Assembly (NCBI RefSeq): GCF_012913485.1
Contig: NZ_CP051774.1
Location: 5,828,001 to 5,892,000, forward strand
Source of the DNA: Luteolibacter luteus
Lineage (GTDB): Bacteria; Verrucomicrobiota; Verrucomicrobiia; Verrucomicrobiales; Akkermansiaceae
DNA length: 64,000 nucleotides
Direction: 5' to 3'
Both the position numbers and the translations under genes were made by a program. This document shows positions 16,776-25,243 of the stretch, piece by piece. Position 1 is the first letter of the stretch; every line of letters begins with the position of its first letter. Below the pieces are notes generated by a model, which worked only from the letters and a program-made list of their open reading frames with translations, made no database searches and was not told where the DNA came from.

Positions 16776-17054
16776 GTGCGAGGGCAGTCGTGGATTGCCG
16801 CCCTTCTTCTGATGCCAATAGGTGAGCCCGTGCTCGAAGCAAGCGCCGGGAAGATCCTCAAGCTTCTCGGTGAAGAAACGCCGGGCGTCCTCGACCCCTT
16901 GGTTGTAGGCGAAAGGTGCGATTTCCTTCAGGAAGAAATCGAGCACGAAACCGGACTGGAGATCTCCGATTTCGACTTCCAGCTCTTGGCTGAAAAAACG
17001 CTCGATCGATTGCAGGATCTCCTTTGTCTCGGCATTCGATAGATGTACCTTCAT
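16770..17054 (-). CDS. DUF2164 family protein
   Basis: 94 residues, the usual size of this small family. The conserved core is visible: IERFFSQELEVEIGDLQSGF at about residues 17-36, then LDFFLKEIAPFAYNQGVEDA at about 38-57. It is cytosolic and mostly helical, and its function is unknown. It lies 2 bases after potC on the same strand, so it is part of the pot operon. Confidence 0.85.
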   Translation of the reverse strand: MKVHLSNAETKEILQSIERFFSQELEVEIGDLQSGFVLDFFLKEIAPFAYNQGVEDARRFFTEKLEDLPGACFEHGLTYWHQKKGGNPRLPSHD

Positions 17055-17056
17055 GG

Positions 17057-17842
17057 CTACTTGGCGGGTGATGGTTCGGAGCGGGTGAGCCGTTGCGAAA
17101 AGGCGACGACCGCGAAAGTAACGATCAGCATGAGCGAGGACAGCGCGTTGATCACCGGCAGGTCCTTGCTCTTCTTGATCATGGAATACACCAGGGTCGG
17201 CAAGGTATCGGAGCCGGGGCCCTTGACGAAATAGGTGATCACGTAATCGTCGATCGATAGAGTGAAGGCCAGCAGTCCGCCGGCGAAGATGCCGGGAGCC
17301 AGCAACGGCAGGGTCACTTTCGTGAAAGCTTGGAACTTCGTCGCCCCCAGATCCCGTGCGGCCTCCACCGCATTGAAATCAAAGTCCTGCAGGCGTGCCT
17401 GCACCACGAGCGCCACGTAGCTGAGGCAGAAAGTCACGTGTGCGATGGTGATGGTAATCAGGCTCAGGCTCATCCCCGCGGAAACGAAGAGCAGCAGCAG
17501 GCTCATCCCCATCAGGATGTCCGGCAGCACCAGCGGCACGGTGACCAACAGCTTGTGGGCATCCTGCAGCTTCGACTTGTAGCGATGCAGCGCGAAGGCC
17601 GCGGAAGTGCCCAGGATCATCGAAAGGATGCTCGCCGCCGTCGCGATTTTCACCGAGTTGCCAAGGGCCGCGAGGATATCCGTCCGCTCGAAAAGCCGTT
17701 CATACCAGCGCGTGCTAAAGCCACCCCACTGCGAAGCGTAGCGGGAAGTATTGAAGGAATTCATCACCAGGAAACCGATCGGCAGGTAGAAAAATACCAG
17801 CGTGACGATCAGGGTAATGAAGGGGATACGGCACGGCTTCAT
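17057..17842 (-). CDS. potC: Spermidine/putrescine ABC transporter permease
   Basis: 261-residue inner-membrane permease with six hydrophobic segments. The N-terminal pattern FYLPIGFLVMNSFNTSRYAS at about residues 18-37 is typical of PotC. The cytosolic EAA loop AVEAARDLGATKFQAFTKVT, followed by LPLLAPGIFAGGL, lies near 155-187. It pairs with PotB to form the channel and docks on PotA. It starts 3 bases after the potB stop and is followed after 2 bases by a DUF2164 gene rather than potD. Confidence 0.93.
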   Translation of the reverse strand: MKPCRIPFITLIVTLVFFYLPIGFLVMNSFNTSRYASQWGGFSTRWYERLFERTDILAALGNSVKIATAASILSMILGTSAAFALHRYKSKLQDAHKLLVTVPLVLPDILMGMSLLLLFVSAGMSLSLITITIAHVTFCLSYVALVVQARLQDFDFNAVEAARDLGATKFQAFTKVTLPLLAPGIFAGGLLAFTLSIDDYVITYFVKGPGSDTLPTLVYSMIKKSKDLPVINALSSLMLIVTFAVVAFSQRLTRSEPSPAK

Positions 17843-17845
17843 GGC

Positions 17846-18688
17846 TTACTTGGCTGGTGCGAGTTTCTCCCTCCGGCGGATAAACATCGGCGCGAGCACC
17901 AGCAAAACCAGCGCCCCCGACAAAGCCGCCGCTTCCGGCAGGTTCCGGTCCGTGAAGTTCCGCTGCGCGATCTTGTTTCCGATCATCTGGGTGCCGGTTC
18001 CCCCCACCATGTCCGGCACCACGTAGGAACCCAGCATCGGGATGAAGACGACGAGAAAAGCGGTGATCACCCCTTGGCGGATCCCCGGGATGAAGACCGA
18101 GAAGAAGGCACGCAACGGTTTCGCGCCCAGGTCCCGCGCGGCATCGAGCAAGCCGAAGTCGAATTTCTCCGCGGCGGCGAAAAGCGGCAGCAACGCGAAG
18201 GGCAGATAGGTGTAAACACTGACAATGACCACTGCCCCAGCATTTCCCAGCAGGCGGTCGTTCTCACCGATGACGTGGAGGAAGCGCAAGAACTCCGCCA
18301 CGTAGCCTTGGGCGTGAAGGATCTGCTGCCACGCGAAAACGCGGATCACGAAGTTCGTCCAGAAGGGGACGATGACCAGCAGCAATACCCGCGATCTCCA
18401 TGTAGGGGAAAGCCGTGCCATTGCATAAGCCACCGGCAGGCTTGCCGCGATGCAGATCAGGGTGGTGATCGCACTGATGAAAAGCGTCCGGAAGAAAAGC
18501 GCCGGGTAGCTCGGATCTCCCAAAGCACGCACCGCATCCAGACTCCAACCTTCCCCGATCCCTCCCGCCGGCAACGCAGGCCGGAAAGCGATCGCAAAGA
18601 TCGTCACCACCGGCACGAGCACGAAGAGCACCAGCCAGAGGAGACTGGGAGCGGTGGCTCCGAATTCGGATTTGCGATCGGTCTTCAT
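17846..18688 (-). CDS. potB: Spermidine/putrescine ABC transporter permease
   Basis: 280-residue inner-membrane permease, partner of PotC. It has six hydrophobic segments, the PotB-like motif VPFWTNFVIRVFAWQQIL at about residues 108-125, and an EAA loop LLDAARDLGAKPLRAFFSVF near 174-193, followed by IPGIRQGV. Its start overlaps the last base of the potA stop codon, so translation is coupled. The short C-terminus RRREKLAPAK is basic and cytosolic. Confidence 0.93.
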   Translation of the reverse strand: MKTDRKSEFGATAPSLLWLVLFVLVPVVTIFAIAFRPALPAGGIGEGWSLDAVRALGDPSYPALFFRTLFISAITTLICIAASLPVAYAMARLSPTWRSRVLLLVIVPFWTNFVIRVFAWQQILHAQGYVAEFLRFLHVIGENDRLLGNAGAVVIVSVYTYLPFALLPLFAAAEKFDFGLLDAARDLGAKPLRAFFSVFIPGIRQGVITAFLVVFIPMLGSYVVPDMVGGTGTQMIGNKIAQRNFTDRNLPEAAALSGALVLLVLAPMFIRRREKLAPAK

Positions 18689-19827
18689 CAGTCAGCATCG
18701 GGAAGGGTGAGCATTCCTTCGTCCTCCTCGCGGTACTGCTCCAGCAAGAACCCGTCATTCGCATGCCAGCGCAGCCAGACCTCGTCTCCCCACTTCGGCG
18801 GTGACTCATCCAGCTGATACTGCCGGTGCTGCATTTCCGCACAGAGCCTCCATTCGCCGCAGCGCACCCAGTAGCGGGTATGCGAGCCATAATAAATGAC
18901 GTCTTCCACTTTACCCGCTACGGCATTGTCCACTTCGCTTACCTTCGGCTTCTCCCGGCTCACCACCAGCTTCTCCGGGCGGAGCGAAAGGTGAATCCGG
19001 TCTCCCGGCGTCACAGGCTTGTCATTGTCAATGACGATGCTTCCAAATCCCTTCACCTCGCAGCGGGAAAAGCGGGAATCGATCGACTCCGTAATCTTGC
19101 CATCCAGGAAATTCGTATCGCCGATGAAGGCCGCGACGAAGGAGCTACGGGGAGCCTCGTAGATCTGCACCGGCGGACCCACTTGCTCGATGACTCCCTT
19201 GTTCATCACCGCGATCCGGTCGGAAATCGACATCGCCTCACCCTGGTCATGCGTCACATAGATGAACGTGATACCCACCTCGTCGTGGATGGCATCCAGC
19301 TCGACCAGCAGGCGCTGGCGGAGCTTCAAGTCAAGTGCGGCGAGGGGTTCGTCGAGAAGCAACACCTTCGGCTTGTTTACCAGCGCCCGGGCGATCGCGA
19401 CGCGTTGCTTCTGTCCGCCGGAAAGTTGGGACGGCTTTTTGTCGGCGTGCGCCTTCAGGTCGACCAGTTCCAGCATCTCATCCACCCCGCGCTTGATTGT
19501 GTCCGGAGCCCACTTCGCGATCTTCGGACCGAAGGCGATGTTGTCTCGTACGGAGAGATGCGGAAAGAGCGCGTAGCTCTGGAAAACCGTGTTCACCGGC
19601 CGCTGGTCGGGCGGGAGATCGGTGATGTCCTTTCCGTCCAGCAGCACGCGGCCCTCATCCGGCTTGTCGAAGCCCGCCAGCATGCGCAGCAGCGTCGTCT
19701 TCCCACAGCCGGACGGCCCGAGCAGGGAGAAGGTCTCGCCCTTCTCGATATCGAGCGTGACCTGATTGACCGCGGTGAACGACCCGAAGCGGCGGGTCAC
19801 ATTCTCGAAACGCAGATAAGAAGCCAT
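18688..19827 (-). CDS. potA: Spermidine/putrescine ABC transporter ATPase
   Basis: 379-residue ATPase. The nucleotide-binding domain is at about residues 5-240: Walker A GPSGCGKTT, Q-loop VFQSYALFPHLSV, signature LSGGQKQR, Walker B VLLLDEPLAALDLKLR, switch YVTHDQGEA. A C-terminal TOBE/OB regulatory domain covers about 270-370 (LSLRPEKLVVS and IYYGSHTRYWV). The ATG at 19827 opens directly on the domain (ASYLRFENVTRRFG); a frame extending to 19932 is rejected because its added residues have no homology-like features. It is the first gene of the operon potA-potB-potC-DUF2164-secreted protein-potD, divergent from a GNAT gene 120 bases away. Confidence 0.95.
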   Translation of the reverse strand: MASYLRFENVTRRFGSFTAVNQVTLDIEKGETFSLLGPSGCGKTTLLRMLAGFDKPDEGRVLLDGKDITDLPPDQRPVNTVFQSYALFPHLSVRDNIAFGPKIAKWAPDTIKRGVDEMLELVDLKAHADKKPSQLSGGQKQRVAIARALVNKPKVLLLDEPLAALDLKLRQRLLVELDAIHDEVGITFIYVTHDQGEAMSISDRIAVMNKGVIEQVGPPVQIYEAPRSSFVAAFIGDTNFLDGKITESIDSRFSRCEVKGFGSIVIDNDKPVTPGDRIHLSLRPEKLVVSREKPKVSEVDNAVAGKVEDVIYYGSHTRYWVRCGEWRLCAEMQHRQYQLDESPPKWGDEVWLRWHANDGFLLEQYREEDEGMLTLPDAD

Positions 19828-19949
19828 TTCCTCGCTGGATGAAGGCGCACGAGGAAGGAAAAGTCGATGGGAAAGGGGGCGCCCGGGATTGAAAAGGGGA
19901 GTGCAGATTTCAACTTGCCGCCCCCATCCCATGCACTAGGAAGTTCAGC

Positions 19950-20432
19950 ATGATCGACATGCTGGTGCGCCTCTACGACCTGCCGGAGAGCGGGGAACTC
20001 TATCGGAAGGTGGAGGAGCAGGGGATCACCCTGCGGCGCGCCCGTGCCTTCGAGAAGCACACCGTCGCCGATTTCGCCCGCACCCATTTCTCGCCGAAGT
20101 GGGTCAGCGAGGTGGAGGTCGCCCTCAGCCGCCAACCGGTCGCCTGCTTCATCGCCACCAAGGACAAGGCAGTCCTCGGCTTCGCCTGCTTCGATACCAC
20201 CATGAAGGGCTTCTTCGGCCCCACTGGCGTCGCGGAAGCCGCACGCGGCACCGGCATCGGGAAAGCGCTGCTCCTCAAATCACTGGAGGCCCTCCGCGAC
20301 ATCGGCTACGCCTACGCCTTCATCGGCGGCGTCGGCCCGCGGGAGTTTTACGAAAAGGCCTGTGGCGCGATCGAAATCCCCGGGAGTGATCCGGGGATCT
20401 ATTCGGACATCCTGCCCGAGCCGAAGCCGTGA
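19950..20432 (+). CDS. GNAT family N-acetyltransferase
   Basis: 160 residues. The acetyl-CoA-binding motif A is clear: GVAEAARGTGIGKALLLKSL at about residues 93-112, matching the family R/Q-x-x-G-x-G/A pattern. FYEKACGA near residue 134 corresponds to motif B. The N-terminal half carries FIATKDKAVLGFACFDTT, the usual central strands. The substrate is unknown. The start at 19950 has an AGGA-type site 7-10 bases upstream. The next gene starts inside its stop (GTGA overlap). Confidence 0.88.
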   Translation: MIDMLVRLYDLPESGELYRKVEEQGITLRRARAFEKHTVADFARTHFSPKWVSEVEVALSRQPVACFIATKDKAVLGFACFDTTMKGFFGPTGVAEAARGTGIGKALLLKSLEALRDIGYAYAFIGGVGPREFYEKACGAIEIPGSDPGIYSDILPEPKP

Positions 20433-20806
20433 CGAAGCGTCGGGCGCCTCTGTTTTTCGGCGGCCTCACGGTCGTGATTATCGGATACGTCGCGTGGTGT
20501 TCCCGCGAAATGTATATCCCCGTGAAAATACCACTTCTGTCCGATGTCCCGGAGGACGCCCTGCCATTGGTCCTCGCGGAGATAGAACGAACGGGATTGG
20601 GCAAACCGGAGAAATTTCACCTCAAGACCTTCTTCTATCGGCTGTCCGATCCTCTTGATCCACATCCGCTCCAAGCCGACGTTATGGTCGGCTCGGGGAA
20701 TCGGATAATTGGCGTCAGGAATGATCGCGCGGAAGCCGTATTCTACCTGAAGAAGGAGAATGGAAAATGGATGGTAATGGATCCCAAGGCTCGGGGAACA
20801 CCTTAG
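20429..20806 (+). CDS. Small membrane-anchored hypothetical protein
   Basis: 125 residues starting with GTG, which overlaps the stop of the acetyltransferase gene by 4 bases. One N-terminal hydrophobic helix (LFFGGLTVVIIGYVAW at about residues 8-23) is followed by a soluble extracytoplasmic domain of about 100 residues. I recognise no motif. Its base composition is slightly lower in GC at third positions than its neighbours. Coupled translation suggests a functional link to the acetyltransferase. Confidence 0.65.
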   Translation: MTKRRAPLFFGGLTVVIIGYVAWCSREMYIPVKIPLLSDVPEDALPLVLAEIERTGLGKPEKFHLKTFFYRLSDPLDPHPLQADVMVGSGNRIIGVRNDRAEAVFYLKKENGKWMVMDPKARGTP

Positions 20807-20823
20807 TCGCCCATCCTTCGGTT

Positions 20824-20862
20824 AGTGGGTTTTCTCCCACTCCGGACTTGGCAGTCCGGCTT
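20824..20862 (+). terminator. Possible terminator, two adjacent hairpins
   Basis: A 6-bp hairpin (20824-20829 with 20836-20841) is followed at once by a 7-bp hairpin CCGGACT-TGGC-AGTCCGG (20842-20859), then CTTTC. The T run is weak. It lies 18 bases past the stop at 20806 and before ubiE. Confidence 0.45.
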
Positions 20863-20882
20863 TCCCGCGTATCGATCGGCTT

Positions 20883-21572
20883 GTGGGAGCCGGAACCATT
20901 CAAGACCCGTCTTACGTCCGCGATGCCTTCGCCCGCATCGCCGACCGCTACGTGACGACGAACCACGTGCTCAGCATGGGCACGGACATCCTTTGGCGGC
21001 GGAAGGTCGCCCGGATCGTCAGCGCTTGGAAGCCCCAGCGTGTCCTCGACGTGGCCACCGGCACCGGCGACCTCGCATTGGAGATCCAGGACAAGTGCCC
21101 GCAGGCGGAGGTGACCGGCAGTGATTTCTGCGCGGAGATGCTAGCTCACGCCACGCGCCGCGGTCTGGCCCGCACCCTCGTGGCGGATGCGATGGCGCTG
21201 CCCTTCAAGAACGCCGAGTTCGACGTCGTCACCGTCGCCTTCGGCCTGCGGAACATGGTGAACTACGCCGGTGCCATCAAGGAGATGCGACGCGTCCTCA
21301 AGCCCGGCGGCCACCTCCTCGTGCTCGATTTCTCGCTCCCGGAAGGCGTCCTGAAAAAGCCCTACCGCTGGTATCTCCACAATGTCCTCCCCAAGATGGC
21401 CGGCGCACTCACCGGCCAGAAGGACGCCTACGAATACCTCGGCGGCTCCATAGAGGAATTCCCCATGGGCACGGCGATGTGCGAATTGATCGACGCCCAA
21501 GGTTTCAAGGACGCCGACACGATCCCTCTGAGCTGTGGGGTTGCTTCAATCTACACTGCCGAGGCAAGCTGA
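20883..21572 (+). CDS. ubiE: Demethylmenaquinone/2-polyprenyl methyltransferase
   Basis: 229-residue SAM-dependent methyltransferase of the UbiE/MenG family, the C-methylation step of menaquinone (or ubiquinone) synthesis. Motifs: YDVL-like region RYVTTNHVLSMGTDILWRR at about residues 22-40, SAM motif I VLDVATGTGDLALEI at about 53-67, VAFGLRNM at about 117-124, and the family signature MRRVLKPGGHLLVLDFS at about 134-150. A menaquinone role (menG) is more likely for a verrucomicrobium, but that is inference. GTG start at 20883. It converges with the hybrid kinase gene. Confidence 0.93.
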   Translation: MGAGTIQDPSYVRDAFARIADRYVTTNHVLSMGTDILWRRKVARIVSAWKPQRVLDVATGTGDLALEIQDKCPQAEVTGSDFCAEMLAHATRRGLARTLVADAMALPFKNAEFDVVTVAFGLRNMVNYAGAIKEMRRVLKPGGHLLVLDFSLPEGVLKKPYRWYLHNVLPKMAGALTGQKDAYEYLGGSIEEFPMGTAMCELIDAQGFKDADTIPLSCGVASIYTAEAS

Positions 21573-21640
21573 GCTGCCGGAGCGATCCCTCGATCACGGA
21601 TTGCCCACTGTCCTCTTTCTTATTCTGAGACACCCGTAGC

Positions 21641-23578
21641 TCAGCCCTTCTGCGGAAACCTCGACGCCAGGATCTGTCGCAGATCCTCCGGCTTTACCGG
21701 TTTCACCAGGTGGAAGTCAAAGCCAGCCTCCTTCGTCCTGGCGTGATCGGACTCCGAGCCCCAGCCGCTCAGCGCGATAATCACCACGCCCGGCTGACTC
21801 TCCCGGATCCTGCGTGCCGCTTCGAAACCATCCAACTGCGGCATCCCCAGATCCAAGCACACGAGGTCCGGACGAAAGGCTGTGGCAGATTCCACTGCCT
21901 GCAAGCCATCGTAGGCCACGCGGGTGTGCATTCCCTCAAGCTCGAAAAACATACACAGGATATCGGCGGTATTTGGCGCATCGTCCGCCACCAGTACTCG
22001 CAAAGCGCGGGAACTCGGGGTTGAGACCGGCGGTGCCAGTTCATCCTCCGGAGCATCTCCGACCGAGGCGACGACGGGCAAATCCAGGATCATCTCGGTT
22101 CCCCGGCCTTCGCCATCGCTGAAAGCCCCGATCGAGCCACCATGCATTCGCGCGATCGTCTGTACCAGCGTCAGTCCGATTCCGAGCCCATCGGAGGATC
22201 CCCGCGTTCCTTGGTCGAAGAGATCGAAGATCGTCTCCAGCGATTCCGCCGGGATGCCGATGCCGGTGTCCTTGATATGAATCAAGAGCCGGTCGCCTTC
22301 GGCCAGCTCCACCGTTAGCTCGATCTCGCCCCCCGCCGGCGTGTATTTCGCCGCATTGGTCAGAAGGTTCGACACTGCTTGGGAAAGGCGGTGCAAGTCT
22401 GCATCCAGAATTACGGGCACTCCCGGTAGATTCAGCGCCAGGCGATGGTGTTTCGCATCGATCGCCGGTTGTGCAGTCTCCACGGAACGCTGCACGACAT
22501 CGACGAGTTGGATGCGATCGCGCTGTAGGGCGATCTTGCCAGTGGTCACACGGGAAAGGTCTAACAAATCATCAATGAGGCGGGACATCTGGTCCACCTG
22601 GCGGCGAAGCATCGACGCCACCTGCACGACACGACCGGTTTGGTGGGGGGCTTTCAATAGGACATCCACGCCCGGCAGGATCGGTGCCAGGGGATTGCGG
22701 AGTTCGTGCGCCAGCGTTGCGAGGAAGGTATCCTTCCGCTTGCTCGCCAGTTCGATCTGCTCGCGGTTTCGACGGTCTGTGAGATCCCGGGTGATCTTCA
22801 CGAAGCCGCGATGGATCCCGGCGGCATCATGCACCGCGGTGATGATCACGTTTCCCCAGAAGCGCGTGCCGTCTTTCCTTACCCGCCAGCCTTCGTCTTC
22901 GGCTCGTCCTTCGGTCAGCGCACGCTCGAGGAGTATCGCCGGCACACCCTCCAGCCGCGCCTCCTCCGGGTAGAAGCGGGAGAAATGCTGGCCGATGATC
23001 TCCTCCGGCTCGTAGCCCTTGATGCGATGCGCGCCGGTATTCCAGCTCATCACATTGCCCTCCGGATCCAGCATGAAAATGGCGTAGTCCGCCACGCTCT
23101 CGATGAGCAGGCGGAAGCGCTCCTCGCTCTGGCGCAGCGCCTCGGTAGCCTGCTGGCGTTTGGTGAGGTCGCGGGTGATCTTGAGAAAACCCTCCACGCC
23201 CGCGTCGGAGCGGATTGCGGTAATCGTGACATTTGCCCAGAAGCGTGTTCCGTCCTTCCGGTAGCGCCAGCCCTCGGTGGCGAAGCGTCCCTCTGCGCTA
23301 GCTACGATCAACTCGTGATCGGGAAACCTCGCTGTCTTGTCTTCCTCCGAGTAGAAGCGGGAGAAATGCTGGCCCACGATTTCCTTCGCCGTGTAGCCCT
23401 TCAGCTCTTCCGCGCCGGAGTTCCAATCGAGGATGATGCCCTCTGGGCTCATCATGAAGATGGCGTAGTCCGTCACGCCACCCACCAGTTCGTCGAAGTG
23501 TTGCCTCCGGGCGGCCAGCCACGGGGAAATGATGCTCGCGTCCGCGTCCGGTGCCTCGGCCAGTTTTTGGGAATCCAT
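21641..23578 (-). CDS. PAS-PAS hybrid sensor histidine kinase
   Basis: 645 residues, no signal peptide or membrane helix, so a cytosolic sensor. Two similar PAS domains lie at about residues 28-145 and 150-275; both contain YAIFM...W(N/S)GA and IVGQHFSRFY-type stretches, indicating an internal duplication. A HisKA helix pair follows, with the phosphoacceptor His in LATLAHELRNPLAP at about residue 293. The ATPase domain has N box NLLTNAAKYTP, G1 KDTGIGIP and G2 GLGIGLTLV at about 395-505. A C-terminal receiver domain has the acceptor Asp in LVCLDLGMP and conserved Lys in LVKPVKPEDL. No separate response regulator is adjacent. Signal unknown; PAS domains of this type may bind a cofactor or ligand. 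Confidence 0.93.
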   Translation of the reverse strand: MDSQKLAEAPDADASIISPWLAARRQHFDELVGGVTDYAIFMMSPEGIILDWNSGAEELKGYTAKEIVGQHFSRFYSEEDKTARFPDHELIVASAEGRFATEGWRYRKDGTRFWANVTITAIRSDAGVEGFLKITRDLTKRQQATEALRQSEERFRLLIESVADYAIFMLDPEGNVMSWNTGAHRIKGYEPEEIIGQHFSRFYPEEARLEGVPAILLERALTEGRAEDEGWRVRKDGTRFWGNVIITAVHDAAGIHRGFVKITRDLTDRRNREQIELASKRKDTFLATLAHELRNPLAPILPGVDVLLKAPHQTGRVVQVASMLRRQVDQMSRLIDDLLDLSRVTTGKIALQRDRIQLVDVVQRSVETAQPAIDAKHHRLALNLPGVPVILDADLHRLSQAVSNLLTNAAKYTPAGGEIELTVELAEGDRLLIHIKDTGIGIPAESLETIFDLFDQGTRGSSDGLGIGLTLVQTIARMHGGSIGAFSDGEGRGTEMILDLPVVASVGDAPEDELAPPVSTPSSRALRVLVADDAPNTADILCMFFELEGMHTRVAYDGLQAVESATAFRPDLVCLDLGMPQLDGFEAARRIRESQPGVVIIALSGWGSESDHARTKEAGFDFHLVKPVKPEDLRQILASRFPQKG

Positions 23579-23740
23579 CGCTCAATCGGTGCCCCACACG
23601 GGGCCAGCTGGTGAGGAAACCGTCTGATACCTGCGGGAGGGTATTTTATCCCGCATCCATAAGAATGGGATCGCAGGATTTCAACTTGGATTCCGTGAAC
23701 ACCGAAAAATCACGGTGTCAGAAAAGGCGGAACGGGAGAA

Positions 23741-23781
23741 AAATGGGGACGGCCCCAACGGGGGAGCCGCTGGGGCCGTCC
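23741..23781 (-). terminator. Strong terminator-like hairpin
   Basis: Perfect 11-bp GC-rich stem, arms 23747-23757 and 23771-23781, with a 13-base loop. On the minus strand it is followed by CCA and five T. Confidence 0.65.
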
Positions 23782-23844
23782 AGTTGTCTCGGGGGGATTG
23801 AGGCCAACAGTGCGTTTCTAGCAGCTCAGGGATAACTAACAAGA
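23741..23844 (-). ncRNA. Candidate small RNA or attenuated leader upstream of the kinase gene
   Basis: On the minus strand a perfect TATAAT (23856 down to 23851) sits in an AT-rich tract, though no good -35 box is seen 16-18 bases further up. About 70-90 bases downstream comes a strong terminator-like hairpin (23747-23781) followed by five T. Between them a second hairpin can form, with GTTG/CAAC and CTC/GAG pairs. The predicted transcript would be about 100 bases, ending 163 bases before the kinase start codon. It could be an independent small RNA or an attenuator. There is no coding frame of note. Confidence 0.35.
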
Positions 23845-23856
23845 GGCCGGATTATA

Positions 23857-24134
23857 ATTAGAAGATATTAAGCGTTTTTCGTAGATGGGGATGTTCCTTA
23901 ATCCTATGGGGCGTTCCTGCGAACCCTCCCCAAAATGCGCTGGAGCCGTCCTTTTCGAGGCTCCATGACGTGAACGGCTTTCGTCCCAAAGGCCCAATGG
24001 CCGACTAAGAAGTTGCAACATGGGGAGATACTCCCATCCCCCGAACAGGGGGTGGAGATCTGTCATATGGGCGTGCTGCCGGAAGCGACGCCCAAACCAT
24101 GACACGTCGAGAAGAGCGCCCCTTCACCCGCCGA
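23857..24134. other. Intergenic region with several hairpins, no convincing gene
   Basis: Between glpX (ending at 24135) and the candidate small RNA. It holds a 7-bp hairpin near 23941-23965 (TGGAGCC/GGCTCCA), GGGAG/CTCCC at 24023-24035, CCCCC/GGGGG around 24042-24056, and a longer composite stem at 24061-24104 (outer TGTCAT/ATGACA, inner GGGCGT/ACGCCC and GCT/AGC). A minus-strand frame across it has atypical codon use and no domain, so it is not called. Confidence 0.4.
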
Positions 24135-25187
24135 TCAGTCCAACAGGAGCGCCTCCGCGTTCTTTGATCTCAAGCGAAACGTCTTCTGGGAAAGATCATG
24201 CTGCGCCTTGATCGAGCGGATCGTGCGGCTCTTCACACGCATGAAGACGGAGTGCGTGCGGGCGATGCTTCCGTTCACGCTCACTCCCCGGAGCAGCGGG
24301 CTATCGGAAATGCCGGTCGCACTGAAAAGGATTCGGTCGCCCTTCGCGAGGTCCTTGGAAAGATACACCCGGTCCAGAAGATGTCCGTAGCCCTCGGCGA
24401 CCAACACGCGTTTCTCGAGGCTATCCTTCGGCCAGATCTTTGCCTGCAAGCCGCCACCAAGGCAGCGCAGTCCAGCCGCCGAGAGCACCCCCTCCGGCGC
24501 GCCACCGATCCCCACGTAGAGATCCACATGGCTATCCGCCAAGGCTGGAGCGATGGCCGCCGCGATGTCGCCATCCGCGATCATCCGCAGTTTTGCGCCG
24601 ATCCTCCGCACGGCATCGATGTAAGGTTGGTTCCTCGGGCGGTCCAAGATCATCACCACGATGTCGCGGATGTCCTTGTCCAGGATCTTCGCCGTGATCT
24701 TGATCACCTCCTCGGTGGGTGCCTCCACGCTGATTGGCAGCTTGGGATCGGCCATGAAGGCTTTCCGTACTTTCTCGGGATAGGAGAGCTTCTCTAGATA
24801 AAAGGCCGGGATATCCTCCAATGCACTTTCCGGTTCACCTTCCACCGGGATTGCTGCCGCGATGCAGGAAACGGAGTTCGCCATCCCCTTCGAGACATTG
24901 GTGGTGCCATCCACAGGATCCAGCGCGATGTGAAATTGCGGTGAGCCTTCCAGCCAGGTCCCAACTTTCTCCCCTTTGAAGATGCCGGGCGCCTCGTCCT
25001 TGATGCCCTCGCCGATTACCACCTCGCCGCGCATGTCCATCAGGTCGAACATGCCGCGGATGGCATCGCAGGCAGCCGCATCGGCCGCCTCTTTATCACC
25101 GCGGCCCATCCAGCGGTGGGCTACGATGGCGGCACCCTCCGTCGCGCGGAGGAAATCCATTTCAAAGATACGCTCGGGATCAATCAT
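24135..25187 (-). CDS. glpX: Class II fructose-1,6-bisphosphatase
   Basis: 350-residue metal-dependent phosphatase hydrolysing fructose 1,6-bisphosphate in gluconeogenesis. Class II motifs: FEMDFLRATEGAAIVAHRWM near the N-terminus, MRGEVVIGEGIKDEAPG at about residues 53-69, the metal and substrate motif LDPVDGTTNVSKGMANS at about 89-105, and GIGGAPEGVLSAAGLRCLGG at about 222-241. The ATG at 25187 is the canonical start; a frame extending to 25289 would run into rhaB. It lies 56 bases downstream of rhaB on the same strand, so it is probably co-transcribed with the rhamnose genes, which yield the DHAP that feeds it. Confidence 0.95.
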   Translation of the reverse strand: MIDPERIFEMDFLRATEGAAIVAHRWMGRGDKEAADAAACDAIRGMFDLMDMRGEVVIGEGIKDEAPGIFKGEKVGTWLEGSPQFHIALDPVDGTTNVSKGMANSVSCIAAAIPVEGEPESALEDIPAFYLEKLSYPEKVRKAFMADPKLPISVEAPTEEVIKITAKILDKDIRDIVVMILDRPRNQPYIDAVRRIGAKLRMIADGDIAAAIAPALADSHVDLYVGIGGAPEGVLSAAGLRCLGGGLQAKIWPKDSLEKRVLVAEGYGHLLDRVYLSKDLAKGDRILFSATGISDSPLLRGVSVNGSIARTHSVFMRVKSRTIRSIKAQHDLSQKTFRLRSKNAEALLLD

Positions 25188-25243
25188 GGTACGGGAGGAA
25201 GGGGATCTTGAGCAATCCTCCGGCAAATTCCGGACAAAATCGC

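Noticed and set aside
24061-24104. A cyclic-di-GMP riboswitch (CAAACCAT resembles a GEMM segment)
   Set aside because: The rest of the GEMM core and second stem are missing, and the stem pairs differently.
23836-24105. An 89-residue minus-strand frame between glpX and the kinase gene
   Set aside because: Codon use differs from neighbours, no domain, and it covers the hairpins and the TATAAT tract, so a non-coding reading is preferred.
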